Under the pieces are notes generated by a model, which saw only the letters and a list, made by a program, of their open reading frames with translations, was not told the DNA's origin and searched no databases. From assembly GCA_033675545.1 (NCBI GenBank), contig JAWDGP010004062.1, positions 97,001 through 161,000 on the forward strand: a stretch of 64,000 nucleotides of DNA. Direction: 5' to 3'. The stretch's first letter is position 1. Each line of letters opens with the position of its first letter. The stretch comes from Elysia crispata. Its lineage: Eukaryota; Mollusca; Gastropoda; Plakobranchidae. This document shows, piece after piece, positions 54,501 to 64,000 of this stretch. Both the position numbers and the translations under genes were made by a program.

Positions 54501-56108
54501 GGCTCTTGGACGCTTGCATAAATTGAATATCTACTGGGCGCTGGCAGTGGGCAATCGCATTTTGAGTGTTAAAGAACTCATAATACATAGCGTTATATTA
54601 AATTGAGGCAGCACAATAGTCCATTGTATTATAAACAAACTCTCAACTTAGTACACAATAGGAGATTGCTTTCTTTTTTTAATCTTTGTTTGTTTGATAA
54701 ATATATTGGTTTTTTTTTATACATTTTTCAGGACTTCAACAATCATAAGAAAATCTCTGGATAAACTAAAACAGTACTGGTCTGTTCTCCAATTCAGAAG
54801 TAAGTTCTTTGAAAGTCTGTCTCTATTTTTTTTTAATCTAGTTATCAAAACTCTTCCTGCCTTTTCATCAAATATATTTGACAATCTTGTTATGGAGACA
54901 ATAAAAAGGGTTTTCTATAAAAAGAAATTTCTAGATCTACAGCTCACCGATTTGTTCAAGAAGATTTGATCTTTTTAACAGTCATGGTAAAAAATTTAGT
55001 GGCCATTAAGAGTAGCATGTCATCCATTTCACATTTTAAGATGTTCATCAGTGCAGTTTCCACAGCTTCTCAGGAATGAAATTTGCATGAAATTATCAGT
55101 ATTCATGTGTTCCTGAGGGATATGGATTTTTTAAAATTTTTTGAGTAGTGAGAAAAAGAAGAATGTATTCAACTCATATGAATTGGTTTTGAGACATTTG
55201 ATCTTATTTTACTATGATAATGTCCTTGGACTAGAGAAATATGGGTTCAGACTGTAAAGATCACCTCTTCTCTAAAAAAAAAAAAGCCTCTTGAAGCAAT
55301 TAAGAAAAATATTTTTTTTAAAAGATTTAGTGTCAGCTGAATTGAAATTTAACATATTTTTAAAAACACTTTGGAAATGAATTAAATTTTCCTCTGGTAG
55401 ACATCTGACCACTTGGCTGCACATTTGAATGCAGCAAATAATTGTGAGTCAAAAAATATTTTCAGATTTCAGCACTCGGTACCCACTCAGAAGACATATA
55501 TATATTAAATAAATATTCTATTGAATGAATTGCTTAAATTGCATCTCTTCATTAGTTTTTACCTTTCACTATTCAAATATGGAATTTCGCATGAACGAAA
55601 AGGTACACCTGTCTAAATAATATCTGAAAACAAAACTGCGTTGTCAGAGCATTTATGTCAAGTTTCTCAGATAAAAGGACTGTATTGTTGCTTGACTTTT
55701 GACTTTTAGTTACCCTTATTTCATGACTGTTTTAGAGGAAAATGTTGAATCTAAATTGTTTAATGTTACCTAAGTCTCAAAGTCTTACGCAGGGACTGAA
55801 GTATAATCCAAGTTGTAAATCATATCACAAGATTCTGTGAAATGAGAGCATAATTGTATCTGAAGCAGTTTTTCTCTTATGTCAAGATGGTGTCTTAGGA
55901 GAGCATTTGTGCCAATTAGGCTCAAGAAGTTAGGGTTTTATAGTGGTTTACTTATACACCTAGAATGCAGGAGAGGGTGCTTCTGTCTGAGGGTAATAAC
56001 TTGTATCCTTATTAAATTGCAATGGGATAGTGTATGGGTTTCTCGATCTTCAATTTGTACATTATTTTTTGTTTTTCAACAGTGCAACTCCCAATCATCT
56101 CCTTGTAG
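36511..56108 (+). CDS. HDAC10: Class IIb histone/polyamine deacetylase, HDAC10-like, 23 coding exons
   Basis: Zn-dependent deacetylase; vertebrate HDAC10 removes acetyl from N8-acetylspermidine in the cytoplasm. Coding exons: 36511-36533, 37292-37436, 38267-38404, 38733-38804, 39149-39279, 39951-40019, 40429-40555, 41128-41193, 41766-41825, 42138-42227, 42450-42556, 43016-43153, 43926-44081, 44576-44666, 45075-45146, 45453-45589, 46221-46286, 50965-51052, 52372-52437, 52957-53010, 53560-53882, 54732-54799, 56083-56108. Phases join: 2,313 nt, 770 residues plus stop (human HDAC10 669). Domain 1 (about residues 8-345) has RPPGHH (His139/140), DWDVHHGQG (ligands Asp177, His179), SAGYD (Asp270), PEG gatekeeper Glu277 and GGY (Tyr310). 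Domain 2 (about 440-765) is degenerate: the DWDVHH position reads DLCPDL and SAGYD reads KLNDM. A Ser/Glu-rich insert of about 45 residues lies in exon 53560-53882. There is no HDAC6 ubiquitin-binding zinc finger. The ATG has A at -3 and G at +4. The last exon (8 codons) is the least certain. Domain 2 degeneracy and the PEG motif favour HDAC10 over HDAC6. Confidence 0.88.
46708..46741 (+). repeat. Left terminal inverted repeat
   Basis: Matches the reverse complement of 49722-49755 at 33 of 34 positions. The mismatch is G versus A after the GTGTGTGTGCCTG segment. Similarity fades quickly inward. Confidence 0.9.
47689..49173 (-). pseudogene. Decayed transposon-encoded protein (invertebrate/fish DDE-type family), internally deleted
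   Basis: A two-exon-like gene on the minus strand. Exon 49173-48903 (acidic N terminus; donor GTAGGC) joins in frame to 48655 (after CTCCAG). The downstream part matches a repeated family of uncharacterised mobile-element proteins in animals as I recall it: a cysteine-rich [11 protein letters not shown] start, [24 protein letters not shown], then [11 protein letters not shown]. Breaks: an in-frame TAG at codon 13 (49137-49135), a frameshift in an A9 run (48372-48380), and another in an A8 run (48204-48211). After the CQQ motif and a stop near 47,850, sequence jumps to a basic tail [12 protein letters not shown] ending at TAA 47691-47689. The large catalytic middle of the family is absent. Both frameshifts sit in homopolymers, so some could be assembly errors; the stop and deletion are not explained that way. 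Confidence 0.7.
49722..49755 (-). repeat. Right terminal inverted repeat
   Basis: Inverted partner of 46708-46741, followed directly by ATTT. It lies about 550 bp upstream of the ATG of the element's minus-strand gene. Confidence 0.9.
49756..50240. repeat. Host tandem duplication, interrupted by the transposon
   Basis: Two diverged copies of a roughly 250-290-bp intronic segment. Copy A is split by the transposon: about 46,625-46,707, then 49,756-49,980. Copy B runs about 49,984-50,240. Shared words include TTGGTGTGACCTCT, TATGGTCTTGGCCT, GGGCAATGG and GCAGGAT. Copy A has an extra 37-bp stretch (about 49,793-49,829) that copy B lacks. It lies in the HDAC10 intron. Confidence 0.75.
51053..51054 (+). 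other. GC 5' splice site (GC-AG intron) in HDAC10
   Basis: Exon 50965-51052 ends TCACAG and is followed by GCAAGT. Splicing there joins in phase 0 to 52372 (after TTTTTTCAG) and restores the HDAC10 pseudo-domain alignment. No GT donor nearby preserves the frame. CAG|GCAAGT is the classic strong consensus for minor GC-AG introns handled by the major spliceosome. Confidence 0.75.
51607..51686. repeat. (AAT)n microsatellite
   Basis: Interrupted AAT/ATA trinucleotide repeats in the HDAC10 intron 51053-52371. Confidence 0.9.
53149..53435. repeat. 151-bp tandem duplication in an HDAC10 intron
   Basis: Two diverged copies (TGTTTCAC at 53151 and 53302) share GATATTGTCAAGTGA, TTTTGTAGAAAATATAT and GTCTTACAAGTATTAT. 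The unit ends before the 53560 exon; no splice site of the gene is duplicated. Confidence 0.85.
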
Positions 56109-59100
56109 AAGTCAAATGAAAACCCTTGGATGGTCAATGCCTTGATGGACAGTGTTCGAGTGCCATAGTTTTGAAACATTGGTCAACAGTGATAGCTCTG
56201 AGTCTGGAATAAAATCATCAAGCAAAAGAATTTTGTTTCATATGAGTTTTGCTTCAATTCTGAAAAAAGTAAATTGTGTGAATAATTACGGGGAGTGTGG
56301 AGCAGCAATCTAAATTGTTGATTTTTTTCAAATTTTTAATCAACTTTTTGCTAATAAACTGAATTGGTCAGTTAGTTCGTATGTGAAATATGACTAGAGG
56401 TGCCTACTGTCACAGGAAATATGTGATCATCTTAGATTTTGCTGTCGGATCATAAGCAACTGAGAAGCGATGGGGGGTTAGACCTTAATTTTTGTTACAA
56501 ATTTTGGCATTCAGTGGACAACAGTTAATCAGGTTTCTTTGTGTGTGTACTACATTTTTTTTTAATCAGCACTGTGATGGCCTACCAGTGTTAACTGTCA
56601 ATTTAAGATACTTTAATCAGCTTGTCTCCAGACAAATGGTTTTTCTATAATATAGAATATCTATGAAATTTTCAACTTCTTGTATGAAATGGTGCTAGCT
56701 GGGAATTGAAAAGAAAAATAAGTTGAAATTCACAATTATCTTTATTTGGTTCAAAGAATGAACAACCATCTTTTTAATACTTCATGCCTACCTTCTAATA
56801 TATTTCAATGTTAGCTTCCAGGTACAAAGAAAATTAGCATCTGTGCTTCAAAAGTTATTCCTGAAAAATTTTACTCATTCCAAAAATAGTAATAAAAGGA
56901 TGTATGAAATGGCAGGCTGTCCTTTTTTGAAATATCGATAGCTTATGCTATAACAGTAACATAAAGATTTTAAAAAAGTCTTTAAATAATAATAGAAAAC
57001 AGATTTAAGTGCTTTGTATCATGTTTTTGCTTGAGTCTGGATTTTGATATTTTCTGTTTACTATTAGTGTCAAAAATTATCATTTTGCATTTTTGGGTAA
57101 ACAGATTGAAACTATAAGGACTATTGCAATAGTTTTCTCATTCTCAATAATTATTATCAAATGTTGCCTATTGGTTGTTTTTTTTTTTTTACAATATCTT
57201 GACATATTTTTCTGGGAGTTTGAGCTAAAACCATAGAAATAAATACTCATCACTGAAGGTAGACAAGTTCGGGGCAAAAGTAAGACTGGCATGTGGAAAA
57301 TCTAGTCTTGTCTAAGATTTTTTTATAAAAGTGGAAAGGGAGTAAGCCATGATTCTTGCATTCTAGCTCTAGTCTTTACATGAAAAAGCTTCAAATCGAT
57401 TGAAATATTGATCTGTAATTTTCTAATTTATTTTTGTCTGAACATTAAGATGGAGAATCAGATAACTTGAGGGGGAAAAGTATGATTTTCATTCGCAATT
57501 GTTTTCCATCTTTATCCTTCACAAATATTGAGGCTACAGGAGGTAGACACCTTATTTGATGGGCATTGATTTGAAAAAAATGGAAAATTTATAGTGTGAG
57601 TATTATGGAAATAGATAATTTTATAGATTTTTTTTTAAATAGAGCCATTTTGTTATGAGTCATAAGCAATTCAGCGTATAGGAGAACAAGGAATGCCTTT
57701 CTCTTGGCATCTTATCTAAGTTCCTTGATGCATGGCTTGATGGGAGAGGTGAGACAGCTCTGTGTAGATCAATTTTGTTGTATTTAATATTTATTCAGAT
57801 CTGTACCAGATTTAATCTGATTGCACTTCTATGCATTGATCATCTTGGTTGAAATAGAGTGTAACAAATTATAAGCTATTCTAATTTTGTAAGTACTGAG
57901 AGTGAGAAGCCTATAAGATTTTGGAACACCCATAATGTGCTTTTAACTATAGAAAGTTTCTTGATAGTCAGCAGATGTTCACATATGACTCTTTATACTG
58001 TTTTTATCCCAGAAGTGCAGTGATGACCTTTTTTCCTAATATAATTGTGGAGAGTTTGCGGCAGGATGTAAAGAATATTTTATACAATGCAAAAGCAATG
58101 CAATTTTATCCATGTGTGATTGACTTTTCTGCTTTAATATTAATATAATGTGAGAAGTGTGAATTTTTTTTTTAAATGTATTTATTCGAACTTAACACGG
58201 GGGGTGAGGATAGGCTGGTGTTGCAATTGTTTGATATTTTTTTTGTAGTTGGTCCGCCTATATAAATCTTTCTCGAAGCAATTGGAACCTCTCAAAAGAT
58301 CTGATGTTAAGTTTTGAATCTTTCACGTTGATAGTACTTCGTATAATTTTTTTTTTTTTAATTTTTAAATTTTTTTTTTCTTTTTCTTTTTTGCTTATAG
58401 ATTTTGTGTCACAAAGCAGTGGAGAAACTTGGCTTCATTATTATCAATATTATGAAATTACAGAACTGTTTAGCAATTTAGGTTTTATAAGTATTTAAAC
58501 TTTTTAAAAATGAAACAATGCAGTTTCATTCCTAGTCTTATTTCTTTAGTCAGCATTAGCCGCCATGTTGATGATGTACATTTGCTAGAGTGAGAAACGT
58601 ATCTTTTTCATAGAGTAGAATATTCTGTTAGGGGATGCTTTAGCTGTAAAGGCATTTTAAATCTTCTCTTCAGCATTTCAATAAAATATCGCATTTTTGG
58701 GATTCTTAGGATCTTATAAAATAAAATGTGATAAAATTGTATATTTAGTGAAAGAAATATACATGTAACGGTTTTTGTGATGAAGTTTTTTTATACTCTT
58801 TCAAGATTTATTAAAATCACTGGTTGATGACTAGTTGCTATTATAGAATAGTGCTTGATTTCATTCTTTCATGAGAATCCCTTAAAAGCCATTAGGGGAA
58901 TAGGGCCTCTGTTACAAATTTTTTTAACAACTGATGCTTTCAAATATTATGCTTGTAAAGCAAAATATATCTGTATCACTTATGACTATGTCTTGTCTGA
59001 TTTTCAAGCGATCAAGCTTGTTTTAGAACAAGAAAACTTTGATAGTGAAATTCAAGATAGGTTTTCTCCACCTTGTTTTATGGTAAAGAGAAAGTTGATT

Positions 59101-62100
59101 CAGTGCTTGAGAGAAGAGCTTTCAAAGATATTGTGAGAAATTCTCCATGATTCGCAGGTGATGTGTATTTTTTTTTCATACCTTTTATCCCAACTACACC
59201 CTCTGGTTGTTCAGAATGATAGAGTATCAAATCATCTCTTTTGCTTTCTTTTTTTTTTTTTGTAATCTCAGGTGATCTGTTGAATTAAACTTTCAAGAAC
59301 AGTTGATTATTTAATTATATAGATATGTGGTAATTATATATTTTTGATATTGTTAGGGGGCTGTGACAGGCTTTTCCAAACTGCCGTTTTTAACAAAGAT
59401 CTTAATTGTGGTGCAGCTGCACTTCACCCAAGTTCAGGGATGGAATATATTTTTCTAGCAAGGCCTTTTTGCACACAATGAACGGAAAAGGCTGACCAAC
59501 TTATTACCTAGGCCTGTGTTTGCCATTGTGTGAAATGCGAGGGCATCTTTTTCTTATATCAGTAATATACTTTTTTTTTTCTTTGGTCTCTGAGACAGCT
59601 CAGCTAGGTTCTGAATCAGTAGTTTTCAAATTATTAATTTCCATTTTGTTTTAGCTTTGTATTAAGTTGCCTTTCTTGATTTATTGCTCTTGGCTTAGCT
59701 GAGCTTGTGGTCATTGACAAGAGTATCATGCTAGGCATATTGTTATGTGCAAGGTAAAACAAGAAAAAAATTTTCTATGCATAATTAATATTTTAGTGTT
59801 GGCAGTGGGAATCAATCGAGATCTATATATTCTCTAAAGAGCCCTTCCCCCCTCCCCCCCTCCCCCAAACTAAGTGAAGAGGATGACAATGCAAAATTCA
59901 TTACCTGTTAGATTTGTATATGTGGTGAGAAAATACCTTTGATACAAAACAAATAAATTTACAAGAAAATAACGTTTTCATTATGATCACTATCAGGACA
60001 ATTCTCATATCTCTTAACATTTCACATCAGAGTGTTATTTATGGGAACTATAAAAAAAAATCTTTTTTAAAGTAACCTTAAAGGCTCAAATTAAGTGTTC
60101 CAAACAGAAGTGACAAGGTTGAATGGCTGTTGCTCAGGGGAAACCTGAACTACTCTCAATTTTGTTATCTTATACAAGTACGTGACGTTGTCAAGTCAGA
60201 ATAGATGTTTTATTTTGCAATACTTACTTAAATAGTGTGTGGTTGATTTAGATAGATTTTTATTGCACTTCTTTCTGTGATTGTAATTTATCTTAATATC
60301 CATATATGTGCATTGAATGTAAAATACTTTCTGTGGTTTTCTGACTGTATTTATTCTTGTTTCTTTTTTTTTTTTTTGTTTGGGGGGGGGGGGGGTGGGG
60401 GGCTGTTCGTAGTAGTCGTCTGAGTCAACGTAGAGAGCAGAATATGACTTTCACCTAATATTGTTTCCACAGCAGCAGTAGCATCATATTCAAGAGCATT
60501 AGTCCCTAAATATGATTCCCCAATATTCTCACAGAAACAAGAAGTTTACTGGCATTATTAACATTAGTAATTTCTTTTGACAAAAAAATTAAGTCAACAG
60601 TTACACTTTTTAAGAGTTAATACTAAAAAAAAAGCACTCGACTGCAGAAAATCATCTTTCTAACCAGTTAGAAAACAATTCAGTGCTGTGCTCAGTCTTA
60701 AACCAAGACACTGAGAGTGTCCAGAGATGCGTTCTCCTTTGAATACCAGCCTGATTATTTTTTTTTTAAGAAAGAAAGCATTTGTTCGAAAGTATTTATG
60801 AGGCTAAGCACAGTGTATGCTCAGCTAAATATTTATACCTCTTTGTGAGCAAAGTACTTTAATCATTATCATTTATAATATATGATGTAAATGTATTTAA
60901 AGAGATATCCAAAACTTAAGTTCTACTCAGATAATACTTTATTAATCCTTCATATGCATGTGATATTCCAATACCTAATTAGCACCTACAATGTATCAAT
61001 TATGTGAAAATTGTTCACTTCATGTTAGATAATATAATTCAAAGTATTCAAAGAGCTGTTGAATGTTTGATTTTTTAGAAGGTACTGAGCGGCATTTTAC
61101 AAGGATTTCCAAAGAGGGAGATAAAAATGAGTACAGAAAAAAAAAGGCATTTGTCAAGTATGTTGTGATCTCCATCTGCTGATTCACAGATCTTATTGAA
61201 CCTGCCACACATGTTGGTATAAAGACAGCACTTTACTTATTGTAAAGCTTTGGGCTTGTAATTATTGGCTTATAATACAGTGCCTTAAAGTGACAATTTA
61301 AATCCATCAATCTTAAGATACTTATTTCATTGTCATTTATCACATCACTGGATGCATTGAGATATTTAAACAGCGAGTCTTTTTCAGCTAGACTGGACGC
61401 ATTGCATCATTTCTTTCCCCTAATTCACATATTTCAATACTTTATCAAGTAATTTGCAGAGGCTCGGTAATGTATATTGCATTGTTTCTGTTTTCAAAGA
61501 AATGTGTTTTTGGTACAGCTTTGAATGCTGTACAATTTCTTGCAGTTTTAGCATAATAAAGTATATCCTCTTAAAAGTTCAGATTACTTCATCCCACACC
61601 TTCTTTCCTTATTTTTTTTAGAAGCATCTTCATGTTGAATGTTCAGTTACATGTCAGAGGTCTGGGTCCTACTGGTCCTTTTATTATTTTCTTTGTATGC
61701 CAAGTTCAAAGTTTAAATCACTTTAGTCTTTTAACTCTTTATCTTCCTTCCCTGTTGTGCTCCATAGCACAATATGCTCACCTAATAATATAATTTGATA
61801 GCTGATGAAGAGCTACTTGGGTTAGTCCTGTACACTTAATTGCATTGGCAATTTGACTTTTTTTTGTCTGTGTGTATACATGTTTCATTTTTATTTTGAA
61901 TACCCTCTCTTTTCTGTAATGTATTTGACAATCTGTAACATATATAAGAAGAAGGATTGCTCATATTGTCCAAGAATATTATCATTTTGTCTTGTGTTTT
62001 GTACTGTCCACCCTAATGATTTGTGTATATTTTTATGTTTTTGTAATTGGCATTGTTTGAAAAATCATTTCTCATTGTACATGTATTCATTCAACAATAA

Positions 62101-64000
62101 TCCTTGCACTTTTAACCTGATAATCATGTTGAGTTGTCTATGACAAATCGATCATAAACCTTTCATCTTTTTGAAAAAAACTAAATGTATTTCAGTGAAG
62201 TAATGATGGTAATGTGATCTAATCTGAATTGACATAAATTTTTTAAAATTTTTATTTAATTATTACATCCATATCAAAGTCATCCAATTTTTTTTTCCAG
62301 TCATAAAGTTCCATGCTTTATCATGACTTCCAAAAATGTTCGCAAGGTATTCAGTAAACTTAAAGTCAAACCTTGTTGACAATCATCAGTTATTGATACA
62401 TGTAACTGAATGAATGTTTCCACTATCGATTGGTATAAAGAATCATGAGATGGTTTATGCAGGGTTCATCTTCATTACTATAACTGGATCTGCCAATGTG
62501 TCGACCTGCAGTGCTCTGTATACCCTTTCACAATAAACTATTTCTTAATCGCGTCTCTTCGATAGAGAGCTTTTTGTTCTTTGAAATCATCATGATTGTC
62601 TATCAATATCAAGTCCAGTGCTTTATATATCTCATAACCATGCATTAGTTTATCTTGTTTTCTATTTATTAACATGCATAATTATGAAAAATCTCCAAGG
62701 TGCTTTTTCTTAAACATGATACAACCAATATGACACATACACGTAATTTATGATTAACTTATTTATTGGATAAAATTCTTGTGGTGAGGCACTTAGTGCA
62801 AACTGCTCCGAATCGGCAGCTCAATATCTGACTTTTCAATCCACCTCCATCAATCAGTCACATGTATTTTTAAATTTTATCTGTCTGTGTCTCTTCTTCA
62901 ATTATTTAATATATAATTTAACGTGCACAGCATTTTTAAATGTCATTATCATTTTTTATTTTATCCTCCTATACAAGAGTCTAAGAGGTAAATTTAGGGG
63001 ATTTTTTATACTTGTAGATTTAGTTCTTCTTTCGTTTTTAATGTCATGAAATGAATGTACAACTTGTATAAATAGTCGGGTATCACATTTCTTCATCTTA
63101 TGTTTTTTTTTTTTTGTTTTTTTGTTTTTTTTTTTGGTGTGTCTTTGGATTTTGCATAATTGTAATGAAATAGACTGAGTGTCAAAATTTTGAATCTCTG
63201 TATTCTAAAGGCTCAACATTCGTTGGAAATGAAATCTCTATAAAGATTTTTTTTTTATTATTATTTTCCTCATTAATTGTTCATAAAATGGTTGAAGGTG
63301 AGAAGCTAGCCGTGGATTTTGGTGTCTGGTTAAAGGAATTGGTCTCATTTTTAGGATCACTCATGAACAGGGCTATGAAGAAGTTCACAAGCACGCACCT
63401 ATTCAATAAGTTTTTCATATTGGCAAATGCGTCCTCTTGTCAGGGAAATGTGTGCTCTGATATAACCATCATAATAGGGACAGTTGTGTGTGTATGGACT
63501 GTGTTATGATTATTATGTCCCGTAAATCTTTGTGAATGTTCAGGTTAAGTTTGGGAGAAACAAGAAATGTCACATTTTTTTATTCACTTTTGCAATATAT
63601 GAGACATGATTTGTATTTCAAGGTGGTAAACTTGTACAAAAATAGACTGAGTTTAATATTTTCCTAAGAAATCTTCATGATGCAAGTCATGATGTTTTTT
63701 TTTTTGCCTCAAATGATTGGCTCTAATGGTAATTGCAGAATGCCACTTTATCATTTAATATTTTTTTCCCAATCTATACCTAGTTTACACTAATTTTTAA
63801 TCTCTTTGACCACTTTATGTATCTTTTTTCTGCTCAATTTTTTTTTGTGGTAGGAAATGCATTTATTCGATAATTTTGTTTTTATTTCTTTGTCTATTTT
63901 TTTTTAAGTAAGAAATCAATTTCATTTTTTTTAAATTTTGTGATATTAAGGTCTGGAGACTAGTGTCAGTGGGTGAAAAGTCAGCTTTGGTATTAAAAAG
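56109..64000. other. HDAC10 3' UTR and downstream DNA, no gene recognised
   Basis: AT-rich sequence with many poly-T runs, a G-rich run at about 60381-60402 and several AATAAA motifs. Open frames of 70-96 codons (for example 58855-59136 and 63288-63509) show no recognisable motif, no splice context and no family resemblance. How far the HDAC10 transcript extends cannot be read from sequence alone. Confidence 0.5.
56208..56213 (+). terminator. Candidate polyadenylation signal of HDAC10
   Basis: AATAAA 100 bp after the HDAC10 stop codon. Another lies at 56353-56358, and further ones at 58680-58685 and 62532-62537, so a short or a long 3' UTR is possible. Confidence 0.4.

Noticed and set aside
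54800-54969. Read-through of HDAC10 past the GTAAGT donor at 54800
   Set aside because: Adds about 56 low-complexity residues. Splicing to 56083 gives an end position like that of human HDAC10, though the final exon remains the weakest part of the model.
58855-59136. 93-codon plus-strand frame downstream of HDAC10
   Set aside because: No family resemblance or splice context; expected by chance in this amount of AT-rich DNA.
63288-63509. 73-codon plus-strand frame near the window end
   Set aside because: No recognisable motif; could only be judged with sequence beyond the window or RNA data.

Overview
This is an AT-rich eukaryotic window with intron-rich genes (GT-AG introns, short exons, polypyrimidine tracts), long microsatellites and two minisatellite arrays. 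Gene content, the frequent TCTAGATC-type words and the AG/TAG/AAT microsatellites suggest an invertebrate, most likely a gastropod mollusc. The organism call is an inference; the gene structures below were read directly from the sequence.

Layout. 1-4,190: intergenic DNA with compound microsatellites. 4,190-6,528: about 23 copies of a 102-bp repeat. 6,798-8,779: about 25 copies of a 78-bp repeat whose two ends are exact copies of each other. 8,780-11,393: intergenic or 3'-flanking DNA. 11,394-34,646 (minus): a complete 29-exon gene for a gamma-secretase-activating protein (GSAP, pigeon family), 1,059 codons plus stop. 34,647-35,018: the gap between two divergent genes. 36,511-56,108 (plus): a complete 23-coding-exon class IIb histone deacetylase, closest to HDAC10, 770 codons plus stop, possibly with an upstream leader exon ending at 35,117. 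The large HDAC10 intron 46,287-50,964 holds a 3.05-kb DNA transposon (46,708-49,755) with 34-bp inverted ends and a 4-bp target duplication. It carries a broken, internally deleted transposon-protein gene on the opposite strand. 56,109-64,000: AT-rich 3' flank with several polyadenylation signals and no recognisable gene.

Both genes were assembled exon by exon. All reading phases join, and the totals (3,180 and 2,313 nt) are divisible by three. The first deacetylase domain keeps every metal and catalytic residue plus the HDAC10 glutamate gatekeeper, but lacks the two-residue PEACE-loop insertion. The second domain has lost all catalytic residues. The GSAP has a roughly 130-residue acidic insert, and overlapping DxxD motifs at the position where the human C-terminal 16-kDa fragment begins. 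The two genes are head to head and may share a promoter; no functional link between them is implied.

The most interesting items are: the transposon whose empty site can be read from a neighbouring duplication; the array with identical ends; the gatekeeper-without-PEACE deacetylase; the GSAP DxxD site; and a GSAP exon edge copied into its own intron with extra splice acceptors.
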